From Stygiolobus caldivivus (GTDB taxonomy: Archaea > Thermoproteota > Thermoprotei_A > Sulfolobales > Sulfolobaceae), in contig NZ_AP024597.1 of assembly GCF_019704315.1 (NCBI RefSeq), forward strand, positions 806,001 through 870,000: a stretch of 64,000 nt of DNA, in the 5' to 3' direction. Made by a program: the position numbers and the translations under genes. The notes under the pieces are model-generated. The model made no database searches. It saw only the letters and a program-made list of their open reading frames with translations, and was not told where the DNA came from. Of this stretch, positions 53,328-62,736 are shown piece after piece (the stretch's first letter is position 1; each line of letters starts with the position of its first letter).

Positions 53328-53602
53328 AATAATAATTAATGTTTTTTTAAATTTAAATTATGCTACTAAATTTGTATGTATCTATATATATTTGTTATCA
53401 TTTATGTATATATATGTATATTTATGCATATCTAGAGCATGGCTTGATTTTTCAATAAATCTACAAAGGTAGCAAAGTATGTTTAAAGACACAAAAACTA
53501 TGCCTATTTATATCTTTAGGTATATCCAATTTATAGAGAATATGACCTAGCAAGGAGTTAACATCATGACGAGTAACAACCTCTTCCTTATCACCAAAAC
53601 CC

Positions 53603-54232
53603 CTAATATTGATCATCATTAAAGACCTTAGTAATAAGGATCTTGATGACTACACAAACTCCTACTAAGTTCATCACGAGAAACATTATAGTTCCGGCTA
53701 GCGGGAATTGTTCTGCGTAGTATATAGAATAAGGTCTAGAGTATAGGGTCGGATCAACAATCCAATAGTAGCACAAAAAGGACTCACCTAGCATCCAAAG
53801 GGCAAATAAGAAAATAGCAATACTTGAACTTATGGCCTTCAAGTTAGAACCCACGACAAAAGATGAAAAAGAGATAGAGAAAATATCTAAAATCCAGACC
53901 GGCATGTTTTTAGTAGCAAGGTCAAAAAACCACGGTAAATGCCAAGTTACTATTATCGTTAGTGCTAAAAGTAACAGTAATGGATTTTTAAAAATGTCCC
54001 TTGATTCTTTATACCCGAAGTAAATAAATAATGCTACGACCGCGTAGTGAACAAGCATGGGTATAGACGGAGATATAGACAAGATATTAAATGAAATTGG
54101 TAAGTAACCGGCTATGATAATTATAGCAGCTTCATATATAATATATTTTTTAAATAAATTAACTCTCTCCGAATAGTTATAAAAATGATTATTATTAAAA
54201 AATAATAACTTAACTTTATTGGTAAGGTTCAA
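53603..54232 (-). CDS. DUF1404-like polytopic membrane protein downstream of soxM
   Basis: A 209-residue protein with six membrane helices and the motif WHLPWFFDLA at about residues 97-106, with conserved His in a membrane helix, as in DUF1404 proteins of Sulfolobales and the CtaG oxidase-assembly family. Its ATG lies 3 nt after the soxM stop, so it belongs to the soxM transcript. A role in copper delivery or assembly of the oxidase is inferred from context and the His motif. Confidence 0.65.
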   Translation of the reverse strand: MNLTNKVKLLFFNNNHFYNYSERVNLFKKYIIYEAAIIIIAGYLPISFNILSISPSIPMLVHYAVVALFIYFGYKESRDIFKNPLLLLLALTIIVTWHLPWFFDLATKNMPVWILDIFSISFSSFVVGSNLKAISSSIAIFLFALWMLGESFLCYYWIVDPTLYSRPYSIYYAEQFPLAGTIMFLVMNLVGVCVVIKILITKVFNDDQY

Positions 54233-54235
54233 GGT

Positions 54236-56653
54236 TTAGACACCGAAGAACGAGATTTGCCCTGGAGTAAACGGATGGTAGATCGGGAGTTGTAGATAAA
54301 GCATGGTAAAGACTACTATCCATATTCCGTCTACGAAGTGCCAATAGTAAGAAGCTGCTGTAGACGCTTGATACGGTATAACCTTCCTAGCCCTCAGTAA
54401 TGTGAATGCCCATAATGTCAACCCCATGATTACGTGAAATCCGTGTAACCATACTATAGTATAGAAGAAAGATGTTATAACATTGTCTTGGGGTAGGAAA
54501 TTTATGATATGAGTAAACTCATAGATCTGGCCCATAAGAAATGTAAAGCCCATTAAAAACGCTAATAGACCTAAGTACTTAAACCTCTTAATCTTGCCTT
54601 TCAACAGGCTGTCGTAAGAGAAGTGGGCCGGGATGGAACTTGAAAGTAGAATTATAGTCATAACCAACGGTAACCCGTACCAGTCTACGTGAAATGCGTC
54701 AATATATGATTGCGCAGACGGGGTCCAGTTTATAGTATAGAGGTAACCGCCTATAAAAGACCCAAACAAGAAAATCTCAGCTATTATGAAGTATATGACC
54801 GGAGTCCTAGCACTTATTGCACTGCTTATACCTTCAGGCGTCACATTTGCTGTATTAGTCCCGCTATAAGTTGCCCCAGCCATTTTGGAGAAGGTAGGGG
54901 TGAAAGGCGGTAGAGCTTTATACATCTCCCTGAAGTAGTCGTGATACATCCAATACATCCCTATGCCTATGAAAGCCAATATCATGGGTATACCTATTAT
55001 ATACAAGCTGAACCTTAAGATGAATAGGAAACCCATGGGCGGAAGGAAAATCGTCAGCCCTAATAGAGAAGGTAAAAACGTACCGTGTCTGTTCTCCGGT
55101 ACTGAGCCGTCCATTTCACGACCGAACCCTAAGGGTAGGGCTACAGGTCTAATGTAGAAGTCCGGTAGCCCCATGGCTTCAGCTCCCCAAGGGTCTAAAC
55201 TGTTCACCTTAGGGCCTTTAACCCATGCATAAACAAGGTTACCGACCAGCAATAATATTCCTATACCCATTATTAGCCCTCCAACGTCAATAAGGATTTG
55301 GAACGGGTAGTATATCATAGAAGGAACCCATGCGTACCTCCTGGGCATCCCTAAAACGCCTTCAATGAACATACCAGTCGCTATGACAAAAGACCCAGCA
55401 AACGTCATGACTGCACCGCTTTTGGCGAGTTCTGGGTCATACATCCTCCCGCTAAAATATGGGAAGTAATATAAGAACCCTGCTAATAATGCTGCTAATA
55501 TCGCGAAGACCATATAATGAAAATGTCCTACTACCGCATAGGTCCCGTTAAAGTCATAATCTAGCGGTATTAAGGGGAAAAATACTCCGGTAATCCCGCC
55601 CACCAAGAAGAGCGTTATAAACCCTATCACGAGGACTGAGTAGCCGGAGACCCTTAACCTACCACCGTAAAACGTAGCTGTCCAATTAACCACTTTTACA
55701 CCTGAGGGTATTGCAATAGCCATGGTTATCCCAGCTGAAACGCTGTCAGCCCAGAAATTGAATATTGAAGTAAACATGTGGTGCATCCACACGCCTAAAG
55801 CACTCAGAAAAGCTATGGCAAATGAAGAGAGGGCTAGTGCTCTATATCCGTATATAGGTCTTCCTACAGACCTGGGTAATATTTCTCCGATCAATCCCAT
55901 CGCAGGTAAAATTAGGATGTAAACTTCAGGATGGCCGAAGAACCAGAACACGTTTTGCCACAATAGTGGATTCCCACCATAGATGTAATTAAAGAAAGGC
56001 AAATTCCAGTTCCTCTCTAAAAAGGCCATTACTAGTCCTCCGGTGAGCGGGGGCAGGGCTATCATTAAGAGGATCGATGTGGCGAAAAAGGACCAAACAA
56101 ACAGCGGCATTTTGAAGTAAGGCACTTTCTTCAGCCTAGTGATGGTTAAGATGAAATTTATGCCGGTTAAAGTACTGGAAATCCCGGCTACCATAAGGCC
56201 TATTTCAATTAAGTCTGCTCCGATCCCATTATTTACCTGCAAGTCCACAGATAACGGAGCGTACATATACCACCCCATATTTACAGTCCCTAGAAGTGGA
56301 GAGATCGTTACGAGGGCTACTGCAGGTACTAAGATCCAGAAAGAGAGGGCGTTTATTTTAGGCCAGTATAAATCCTTTGCACCTATCATCCTAGGCACTA
56401 GGTAGTTAGCTAGACCGGTTGATAGTGGCATGACTACAAAAAAGATCATATAGATACCATGTAGGGTTAGGGCATCGTAATATGTAGTAGCACTTATATT
56501 ATTAAACGTTAGTTGGGTTCTCATGAGTACAGCCTCTAGTCCTCCCATTAGCAGGCTGAATAGACCTAGAGATATATACATAATACCTATATCGGAGGCG
56601 TTAGTAGTTGTAAGGGCGATATTTAGTATGTCCTTTATCCCCATTCTTTTCAT
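54236..56653 (-). CDS. soxM: SoxM: fused cytochrome oxidase subunits I and III
   Basis: About 805 residues (ATG 56653; GTG 56662 would add three). Subunit I motifs, numbered from GTG: His68 for low-spin heme, WFFGHPEVY at 240-248 with the CuB His and cross-linked Tyr, His294-His295, and GHFHYM at 379-384. Subunit III begins near residue 620 ([20 protein letters not shown]) and ends [18 protein letters not shown]. This is the heme-copper oxygen reductase of the SoxM supercomplex, which reduces oxygen and pumps protons. A TATA element at 56675-56684 suggests a leaderless mRNA. Divergent from sulfocyanin. Confidence 0.95.
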   Translation of the reverse strand: MKRMGIKDILNIALTTTNASDIGIMYISLGLFSLLMGGLEAVLMRTQLTFNNISATTYYDALTLHGIYMIFFVVMPLSTGLANYLVPRMIGAKDLYWPKINALSFWILVPAVALVTISPLLGTVNMGWYMYAPLSVDLQVNNGIGADLIEIGLMVAGISSTLTGINFILTITRLKKVPYFKMPLFVWSFFATSILLMIALPPLTGGLVMAFLERNWNLPFFNYIYGGNPLLWQNVFWFFGHPEVYILILPAMGLIGEILPRSVGRPIYGYRALALSSFAIAFLSALGVWMHHMFTSIFNFWADSVSAGITMAIAIPSGVKVVNWTATFYGGRLRVSGYSVLVIGFITLFLVGGITGVFFPLIPLDYDFNGTYAVVGHFHYMVFAILAALLAGFLYYFPYFSGRMYDPELAKSGAVMTFAGSFVIATGMFIEGVLGMPRRYAWVPSMIYYPFQILIDVGGLIMGIGILLLVGNLVYAWVKGPKVNSLDPWGAEAMGLPDFYIRPVALPLGFGREMDGSVPENRHGTFLPSLLGLTIFLPPMGFLFILRFSLYIIGIPMILAFIGIGMYWMYHDYFREMYKALPPFTPTFSKMAGATYSGTNTANVTPEGISSAISARTPVIYFIIAEIFLFGSFIGGYLYTINWTPSAQSYIDAFHVDWYGLPLVMTIILLSSSIPAHFSYDSLLKGKIKRFKYLGLLAFLMGFTFLMGQIYEFTHIINFLPQDNVITSFFYTIVWLHGFHVIMGLTLWAFTLLRARKVIPYQASTAASYYWHFVDGIWIVVFTMLYLQLPIYHPFTPGQISFFGV

Positions 56654-56674
56654 AATCGTCACTTATAAATAAAA

Positions 56675-56684
56675 AATATTTAAG
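56675..56684 (-). promoter_or_regulatory. TATA box of soxM
   Basis: CTTAAATATT on the minus strand, centred about 27 nt before ATG 56653. Confidence 0.45.
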
Positions 56685-56862
56685 TAGTATATTAACTTTT
56701 TTCATTATAATTTATTTAAGTTCAGTAAATATTGATAATAACGAATAAATATCAATAAAAACAATAAAATACATTAGAATAGTTATAACATTTAAATTAA
56801 TTAAATTACTTATTTTAATATATAATTAGATAAATGAATAATTGCTGTATAAAATTAAAAAA

Positions 56863-56873
56863 ATTTATAAATG
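56863..56873 (+). promoter_or_regulatory. TATA box of soxE
   Basis: ATTTATAAATG about 28 nt before ATG 56896. A second TATA-like CTGTATAAAATT lies at about 56845. The 56654-56895 interval is the divergent promoter region of soxM and soxE. Confidence 0.5.
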
Positions 56874-56895
56874 AATATAAAGAAGAAAAATATTG

Positions 56896-57489
56896 ATGAG
56901 AATGAAAGGAGTCTCATCTGTCTTTACCTTGATAGTAACAGTAATAACTATTGCTATAATCGTAGGGGCAAGTGTATATACGTTTGAACAATATAATATG
57001 TACGTGTCAATGTCGAGAGTATCAATTACGTCTTCTTCATCTGCACCAAAAGCAACGCTTCCTTATAACCCAAATACAAAAACAGTGTATATAACACTTG
57101 TCTCATTATCTTCGGGGTCCCCGTTCAATTTTAACGGCACCAGCTTCGGTTCCATGGTAATTTACGTACCCGCCGGTTCAAATCTACAGATAACTTTCAT
57201 TAACCAAGAGTCGTTACCCCATAACCTGAACTTGGTACAAAACACTACAGCGTCTCCCACAAGTAATTTAGGCGATGACGGTAAAATATTACTTACTATA
57301 GGGGCTAGTTCTTCCGACTATACAGTTAACGGAATAGTTAACGGCCAGTCAGCTACGGGTACGTTTAGTGATATCCCTGCCGGGACTTACTGGCTAGCTT
57401 GTGGGATAACTGGTCACGCTGAGTCTGGTATGTGGGTTGTCTTAATAGCCTCACCTAATGTCTCAACACCATATGTGGTGACAAGTTAA
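56896..57489 (+). CDS. soxE: Sulfocyanin SoxE
   Basis: A 197-residue blue copper protein. An N-terminal membrane anchor (about residues 8-30) precedes a cupredoxin domain facing outward. Copper ligands (numbered from TTG 56893) are His110 in LPHNLNL, and Cys170, His175 and Met180 in ACGITGHAESGM. It carries electrons from the SoxFG part to the oxidase, in place of cytochrome c. A T-rich terminator (57510-57523) follows, so it is probably transcribed mostly on its own and separately from soxH. Confidence 0.92.
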   Translation: MRMKGVSSVFTLIVTVITIAIIVGASVYTFEQYNMYVSMSRVSITSSSSAPKATLPYNPNTKTVYITLVSLSSGSPFNFNGTSFGSMVIYVPAGSNLQITFINQESLPHNLNLVQNTTASPTSNLGDDGKILLTIGASSSDYTVNGIVNGQSATGTFSDIPAGTYWLACGITGHAESGMWVVLIASPNVSTPYVVTS

Positions 57490-57509
57490 TTTTCGCCAAA
57501 ATAAAAGTT

Positions 57510-57523
57510 ATTTTTATTTTTTT
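57510..57523 (+). terminator. T-rich terminator after soxE
   Basis: TTTTTATTTTTTTG-type tract about 20 nt after the soxE stop. Confidence 0.5.
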
Positions 57524-57559
57524 GAGTAATTTTATGATGTATCTTTATCTTCATAATTA

Positions 57560-57571
57560 AAGTATAAAAAC
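57560..57571 (+). promoter_or_regulatory. TATA box of soxH-soxI
   Basis: AAGTATAAAAAC about 40 nt before ATG 57605; with GATGGTG as ribosome site at 57594-57600 this is a short-leader transcript. Confidence 0.5.
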
Positions 57572-57604
57572 CATTTTTTATTATCAATAATTAGATGGTG
57601 CATT

Positions 57605-58048
57605 ATGTTTAGGCCATCGATTGAACTATTAACCATGATAGGAGCAGCAGTGATCCTTATAGTACTAGGAGGTTTAGCTTTACATTATTTAGTAATAATA
57701 GACACTGGGGCATATTTCCCCCATAACGTTAAACCCATAGTGATAAGGGTAATAGCTAGACAGTACGTATGGGAATTTATTTATCCTAATGGTACAGTGA
57801 GCTATGATAAAGTCGTAATACAAGCAGGGAAGCCTTATATATTCAACTTAACTTCAGCCGACGTAATCCACGCGATGTACATAGTACAGCTCGGCTATAA
57901 ATTGGAGGCAATACCGGGATATTATTACCCGTTGTATATAATGGTCAGTAAGCCAGGGATATATAACATATATTGTGCGGAGTTCTGTGGCCCCGGACAT
58001 TACACTATGATAGGAAAACTGATAGTAGTAAACGGAGGTGGTAAGTGA
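57605..58048 (+). CDS. soxH: Cytochrome oxidase subunit II SoxH (CuA)
   Basis: A 147-residue protein with one N-terminal membrane helix (about 9-32) and a cupredoxin domain. A complete binuclear CuA site is visible: His89 in DVIHAMY, then Cys124, Glu126, Cys128, His132 and Met135 in YCAEFCGPGHYTM. It accepts electrons from sulfocyanin and passes them to SoxM. Short for the family, as usual in Sulfolobales. Overlaps soxI by 4 nt (ATGA). Confidence 0.92.
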   Translation: MFRPSIELLTMIGAAVILIVLGGLALHYLVIIDTGAYFPHNVKPIVIRVIARQYVWEFIYPNGTVSYDKVVIQAGKPYIFNLTSADVIHAMYIVQLGYKLEAIPGYYYPLYIMVSKPGIYNIYCAEFCGPGHYTMIGKLIVVNGGGK

Positions 58049-58497
58049 TGAGTACAAAGCTAGGGAGTAGAGACTACGCCTTCTGGGCCATATCTATCAT
58101 AGTAATGTTCTTAGTATTTGAAGCCTTAGGAAATTTTGGAAACTTATCGGTATTGTCTTCAGCTTCACAAGTATCCTTATATGAGAAGCAGCTCTTTAAG
58201 ATAACTTATATCGCGGCAGGTGGAGTGTTTGCAATTTTTATGGGGAGCTTAATATTTTTGTCTCTAAGGTTCAGAGAAGTTGAACAAAGAACCCAGAAGA
58301 CCCAGCCTGACTATGTAAAGGTCTCTATACCACTTTTGTTGATATCTGGGATCATACTTGTCTTTGCGGCTTACCCTTATTTTTCCCCGTATTTACCGTT
58401 ACAGCTCCAGTTTAACATAGGTATAATAATATCGATGAGCATGGTTCTCCTACTAGCCATTACTTTTGTAGTGTATAAGGAATACTTTAAGGACTAG
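58045..58497 (+). CDS. soxI: SoxI-like small membrane subunit
   Basis: A 150-residue protein with four membrane helices (about 11-27, 48-70, 92-110 and 118-142). Its start overlaps the soxH stop, the same order soxH-soxI as in Sulfolobus acidocaldarius. The subunit has no cofactor ligands and probably stabilises the oxidase. Named by position and topology, not by a distinct motif. Confidence 0.7.
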   Translation: MMSTKLGSRDYAFWAISIIVMFLVFEALGNFGNLSVLSSASQVSLYEKQLFKITYIAAGGVFAIFMGSLIFLSLRFREVEQRTQKTQPDYVKVSIPLLLISGIILVFAAYPYFSPYLPLQLQFNIGIIISMSMVLLLAITFVVYKEYFKD

Positions 58498-58629
58498 CCG
58501 CTTACTGTTGGTATTAAACCTCTAATGTTAGCTCCCATGAATAGGGGCAATGCTGTCTACAGCCCATATAAAATTTATTAAAAGCATTATATTAAAAATT
58601 TTATATAGTTATTGCAATTATTGATAATT

Positions 58630-59379
58630 ATGAGGTTTACCTTTATATTAATAATTATTGTGCTATTAATAATTTCAATAACTAACATGTATGTTACTGT
58701 AGAAGGCCCCAGTTTAGCCTACATAATATTCCCTCTAAGCGTTTGGGCGTTTATATCGTTAGTTATTGCGTACCTAGAGAAGAAGGCGTTTAGTTACGTT
58801 AAGTCAAACTTTAAGAGGAAAAGTATATCTCTGTCCCTGCTGCTATACCTCCCCGTACACCTTATTATTTATAGTTTAGCCATAGAAAAACTCTTATCAT
58901 TTATATTTGGGTACCAAGGGATTTTCTCGTCTGCCCAGGTCTTGTTCACTTATACACCCTTCCCCCCTACGTTAACAGGTTTCATATTGACAGTACTCTT
59001 CGACCCCTCATTAGACCTATTTATACCACCTGTGTACTACCTTTCACTCACACCTTTTTCTATAATTACAGCCGTAATAATCTCTTTTATTGTATCGGCT
59101 AATATAGGAAAAATAATCGAACTCGTCAAAAGCAAACTGAAAGTAATAAGGCAGATAGGGGTAGTACTCTCATTAGGGCTAATAGCAGGGAGCACGTGTT
59201 GCCTATCGCTCCCGTCGCTAATAGCACTGTATACCCCGTTTCTGTCAAACCTAGCATATAATACTAAGACTGGCGAGACCATATTGGCCCTCTATTTTCT
59301 ATTACCCTTAATTACAATTGTCGTGTTGTCTGACCAGTTCCGCAGAGTGATAGAGTTAGATAAGGTCGTTAACAAGTGA
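58630..59379 (+). CDS. Polytopic membrane protein with Cys-Cys motif next to sox genes
   Basis: A 249-residue protein with about six to seven membrane helices (ATG 58630; TTG 58612 adds six residues). A late membrane segment carries adjacent cysteines: LIAGSTCCLSLPSLIALY at about residues 183-200, which could bind copper or mercury-like soft metals. Similar Cys-Cys helices occur in metal-delivery proteins, so a copper role for the oxidase is conceivable but unproven. Own promoter region upstream; a T8 terminator follows. Confidence 0.6.
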   Translation: MRFTFILIIIVLLIISITNMYVTVEGPSLAYIIFPLSVWAFISLVIAYLEKKAFSYVKSNFKRKSISLSLLLYLPVHLIIYSLAIEKLLSFIFGYQGIFSSAQVLFTYTPFPPTLTGFILTVLFDPSLDLFIPPVYYLSLTPFSIITAVIISFIVSANIGKIIELVKSKLKVIRQIGVVLSLGLIAGSTCCLSLPSLIALYTPFLSNLAYNTKTGETILALYFLLPLITIVVLSDQFRRVIELDKVVNK

Positions 59380-59427
59380 CTTTGGAGCTTCGGAAATGGA
59401 ATAAGGACTACTTGGCTTACTGTTTCC

Positions 59428-59435
59428 TTTTTTTT
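59428..59435 (+). terminator. T8 terminator
   Basis: Eight T residues about 49 nt after the stop at 59379, next to an A-run that mirrors a terminator for the opposite strand. Confidence 0.4.
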
Positions 59436-59469
59436 AAAAAAACCCTAAAGGCCAAAAATTTCAGGGACT

Positions 59470-59482
59470 AAAAAAAAAAAAA
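59470..59482 (-). terminator. Poly-T (A13 on plus) terminator of GYD gene
   Basis: Thirteen A residues on the plus strand, i.e. U13 in the minus transcript, 22 nt after the GYD gene stop at 59504. Confidence 0.55.
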
Positions 59483-59503
59483 GGTAATGAGAAAAAACAT
59501 ACG

Positions 59504-59824
59504 TCATTTTTTCTCGTGCTTATGTCCAACTGAGGGGGTAGTCTTTATCGCATTAATAGCGTCTTCTACAGGCATAGCTAAATATGTCTTAGTCCTAACT
59601 GTACCTCTACTATTTAGCTCTACAAGTGCCTTCAAAAATGCCTCGACATTATCCACTTCTACTATATTCACGAAATCATGGTCACCGAAAAGGAGGTATT
59701 GCTCCTTAACTTTAGCCCCTATTTTACTTAGTTCTTCATTTACCTCCTTTATCCTCTCAGGCTTATCTACTATAGTCTCTGCTCCCTTATCGGTTAAGCT
59801 AGAGAGTACTACAAATATTGCCAT
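59504..59824 (-). CDS. GYD-domain protein
   Basis: A 106-residue small alpha/beta protein of the GYD family (ferredoxin-like fold). The hallmark is YLLFGDHDFVNIVEVDNVEA at about residues 43-62 (family: LGxYDxVxxxEAPD), preceded by the helix RIKEVNEELSKIGAKVKE. A His/Lys tail (GHKHEKK) ends the protein. Function unknown; members often occur as stand-alone cytosolic proteins. Confidence 0.85.
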   Translation of the reverse strand: MAIFVVLSSLTDKGAETIVDKPERIKEVNEELSKIGAKVKEQYLLFGDHDFVNIVEVDNVEAFLKALVELNSRGTVRTKTYLAMPVEDAINAIKTTPSVGHKHEKK

Positions 59825-59915
59825 TATATAACTATTTACAAATTAAGTTCATATACTTTTCTAGTATTTCGTAAAATATTATTTTATAAATAATATTTAT
59901 TAATAACTTGCTTTT

Positions 59916-60410
59916 ATGAAAGAGGTTAAATGGTTTAACAAGAATAATCTTCCTTACAGTAAGGTCTTGTTTAGGGAAGCGTGTAGGCATGGCACCTCAT
60001 GGCAGCTATCCGGAAATCATGACAAAACCAACGATAAGCCCCCTTTTTTAAGGCTGGCTAAAGCTTCTTTAATCTCGGTAATGGTTTGAACGTAGGCTGT
60101 GGGGGGCAGTCGGGTAATTACCAAGCCCCTGCATGTGTCCCCGCATGGGCCTGCATACATACGGTTCCTGAGAGCTGGTGGAGGGGAAACTCTGTTTGGG
60201 GGTAAGGGCTGGAGGCCTAGCCGTGATCTACCGTCGGACGAGTGGGACAGTGTGCCCTCAGTACCATCAGTAATGATGAGAGTGAAGGCGGTAAATCACG
60301 AACGTGTGAACCATTCTAGGCACGGGGAGGTAAAGAGAGTGATAGGCTCAGTAATTATTAGTCACGAAAAGTGGCTATTAGTTACGATGAGGTCGAGCTC
60401 TATTACCTAG
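59916..60410 (+). pseudogene. Broken coding region, probable transposase remnant
   Basis: ATG 59916 opens a 57-codon frame (MKEVKWFNKNNLPYSKVLFR and later KPPFLRLAKASL) that stops at 60087-60089. The next frame encodes GCGGQSGNYQAPACVPAWAC. A third frame from 60099 to 60410 is open for 103 codons (contains KGWRPSRDLPSDEWDSVPSV). The codes look like adjacent pieces of one or more inactivated genes. The style resembles archaeal IS605-type OrfB tails, but I cannot confirm it. No other gene occurs in 59825-60402. Confidence 0.35.
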
Positions 60411-61992
60411 TTTTGTCTACTATAGCCTGGACTACCGATAATTTGTGTTTTAGTCCTTCCTTTAAGCTCTCTTCTATTTCTTCTGGGCTCTCTATCAACT
60501 TATAATAACCGCCGAAGCCCTTTACTGTCTCCCCAATATTATACCTCCTGAAATCTGCCCCAGGGTATTCCCCCTTCGCCTTAGCCAACCCTTCAGGGAA
60601 TACCTCGTCGACAGCCTCAGCACTCGCTAACCAGCCCCCATTATCATAGATCACCACGAGGACATCACCGCCGTAAGTGGCTACGGCGTAATAAAAGGCT
60701 TCCGGGACTCCAAAAATAAAACTGCCGTCCCCGACAGTCACTACTACTTTTTTACCTGTTGCCAACGAATAGCCGAAACCTCCTCCAATAGCCCAGCCTA
60801 AATGCCCGAAACCCGGGTCGGCAAAATACTGACCGAAGCCGAGTTTGGCATACCGCGGGTTAAATTGGTACTCGTTAAAGACCGTTAGGCCCAGCTTACC
60901 CACATAATAAGAGAGGAGTCTAGGGTGTATAGTCTTCATTTTTTTGTACTTTTCGACTTCTTCGGCCTTTTTCCTCTCTTGTTCCCTATGGGCCTCTCTG
61001 ACTTTCTCTTTTAGTTCGGCTTTTTCCGCCACTTTTAGCTGGGAGAAAAACTCAGATACTGTAGACTGGACACATAAGTCACACGGGAACCCGTAATACG
61101 GTATATAGGAGTATGAGGGGTCTACATCTACCTTAATTACCTTTCCCTTAACCCTGACCCTCTTCGGGATCCACGGTACCTCGCTCTCGACTACTATGAC
61201 TAAGTCAGCGTTAGATATGTCGTAATGGTCTAACCCCATCTCACCTTCATAGTTTACTACTTCCCCGACGTAGTTCAGGACGGGTATACCCACTTCATCG
61301 ACAAAACCCTTTAAGCTATCAAACCACTCCCTCTTCCTTCCCGCCCTCCATGTGACTATTACGGGATTATCACTCTCTTGGATCATCTTTCTTGCTTTTT
61401 CTAAGTCTTCCCTTTTGACCCCCGGGGAATAAGTACCTAAGGGCCTTTCATTCCTCCTTCCAGTCTTCTCCACGCTCACTTCCCTCGGGACCATTAAGTA
61501 AACCGGTCCGGTGGGTTCGCTAAACGCGATCTGGAAAGCTCTATTTACGCTACTCTCTATTTGTTCAACTCTCCTTATTTCGAAGTCCCACTTTACCCAT
61601 TGCCTTACCACTTCTCCTTGGTCTCTGGCTTCTTGTGTCCAATGAATACGCAAGTTCCTGCTGGCCGTACTCCCCTCTTCTGTATAGGGGCTCCGCCCTG
61701 CTAATACTATAAGGGGGACCCTCGACGTGAAAGCGTTAATAATTATCCCTAAGGCGTTTGCAGTACCCGGAATAGTGTGGAGTGCTACCACCCCTACTTT
61801 CCCTGCTATAGAATAACCTAGAGCTGCTGATGCTGCGGTTATTTCGTGGGGGACTATGACGAACTCCGGTAGGGAAGGGTCTTTTACTTTTTCCTCTATA
61901 AACGCAGCGTAATCAGTACCTGATACCATAAAAATTCTGTCTACACCTAATTCCCTAAGTTTGGAGAGTAAGATTTTTGCACCAGTCTCCAT
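60403..61992 (-). CDS. Thiamine diphosphate-dependent enzyme (acetolactate synthase/benzoylformate decarboxylase-like)
   Basis: A 529-residue TPP enzyme with three domains. The N-terminal pyrimidine-binding domain carries the cofactor-activating Glu50 in VPHEITAASAALGYS. The central domain is a Rossmann-like region (about 190-335). The C-terminal diphosphate-binding domain shows GDGSFIFGVPEAFYYAVATY at about 410-430 and the Asn in YDNGGW for Mg2+. Family members include acetolactate synthase large subunit, oxalyl-CoA and benzoylformate decarboxylase. A regulatory subunit gene is absent, so a 2-oxoacid decarboxylase is likely. Monocistronic. Confidence 0.85.
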   Translation of the reverse strand: METGAKILLSKLRELGVDRIFMVSGTDYAAFIEEKVKDPSLPEFVIVPHEITAASAALGYSIAGKVGVVALHTIPGTANALGIIINAFTSRVPLIVLAGRSPYTEEGSTASRNLRIHWTQEARDQGEVVRQWVKWDFEIRRVEQIESSVNRAFQIAFSEPTGPVYLMVPREVSVEKTGRRNERPLGTYSPGVKREDLEKARKMIQESDNPVIVTWRAGRKREWFDSLKGFVDEVGIPVLNYVGEVVNYEGEMGLDHYDISNADLVIVVESEVPWIPKRVRVKGKVIKVDVDPSYSYIPYYGFPCDLCVQSTVSEFFSQLKVAEKAELKEKVREAHREQERKKAEEVEKYKKMKTIHPRLLSYYVGKLGLTVFNEYQFNPRYAKLGFGQYFADPGFGHLGWAIGGGFGYSLATGKKVVVTVGDGSFIFGVPEAFYYAVATYGGDVLVVIYDNGGWLASAEAVDEVFPEGLAKAKGEYPGADFRRYNIGETVKGFGGYYKLIESPEEIEESLKEGLKHKLSVVQAIVDKTR

Positions 61993-62044
61993 GCTCTTAT
62001 TTCGCGTTCTACAGTTTTATAGTGATCGTTAAAAAAGAGCTCGT

Positions 62045-62290
62045 GGGGCTGAATCCTTTTTCGTGTTAATAGAAATCTTTTTATGTTCGTTTATTTTACG
62101 TTATCTATAGTAAGAATGATCCCTCATTCCGATGTGGGCTATGTCTAAAAGGGTGAGGAGTATAGAGACGTGAGTCCCGTACCGTTGGCTCAGCGGATTC
62201 CCACGAATCACCTACAGCCGCGCGGTATGGGCTATCCCTACAGCACGAACAAGGATAAAACGATTGAAATGAAAGCGTAGGGACAAACGA
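62045..62290 (+). repeat. Decayed dispersed element, copy B
   Basis: Homologous to 49520-49790 (see there). The conserved frame at 62116-62280 begins MIPHSDVGYV, has an in-frame stop at codon 11, then continues RDVSPVPLAQRIP and ends IEMKA. A tight hairpin GGGCTATGTCT (G-U pairs) corresponds to GGGC-TAT-GCCC of copy A. The interval 61993-62367 holds no intact gene. Confidence 0.6.
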
Positions 62291-62367
62291 CAAAAAGTAG
62301 GGTTAAGCGGTCTGTGCCTGACCGTTAGGCTCTAAAGGCTTTTTACAAGCTTATCTAATTTTGTAGT

Positions 62368-62736
62368 GTGGCAGAACACTTAAAGAGGAATGCCTTGGAC
62401 TTTTTCGCTGAGTCTGAGTTAGACATTAATAGGGGGAAGTACAACTTAGCCATGTTCCACCTTGAACAAGCATTACGACTGGCTTTTAAATACACGTTGT
62501 TTCAACTTAAGGGTAGTTTCGAAAAGACCCATGACATAATTAGGTTGCTCGACGAGGTCATAAACCTGACAAATAACGAGAAGCTCGGGAGGATCAGGAA
62601 CGAAGAAGCGATTACTCTGGAGGTAATAAGGGACTCATACATAACTTCTAGGTACTTTCCCTACTCAGTGGGCAAGCTGGTAGTTGAGAAAGCGTATAAC
62701 GTGGCCAAGGCGATATTAGATGAGCTGGTGGAATAA
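62368..62736 (+). CDS. HEPN-domain protein of second MNT/HEPN pair
   Basis: A 122-residue helical HEPN protein starting at GTG 62368. The pattern LKRNALDFFAESELDINRG, LAMFHLEQALRLAFKYTLF and FEKTHDIIRLLDEV is typical of COG2250-type HEPN proteins. No RX4HXY motif is present; an R-x-x-H-like site is not clear. It overlaps the nucleotidyltransferase gene downstream by 17 nt. Together they form a probable toxin-antitoxin or nucleotide-modification pair of the older MNT/HEPN type. Confidence 0.78.
   Translation: MAEHLKRNALDFFAESELDINRGKYNLAMFHLEQALRLAFKYTLFQLKGSFEKTHDIIRLLDEVINLTNNEKLGRIRNEEAITLEVIRDSYITSRYFPYSVGKLVVEKAYNVAKAILDELVE

Noticed and set aside
54710-56405. Plus-strand frames opposite soxM
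   Set aside because: Shadows of soxM, which shows all heme and copper ligands.
62105-62293. Minus-strand 62-codon frame
   Set aside because: Antisense to the conserved plus-strand frame of the decayed repeat copy B.
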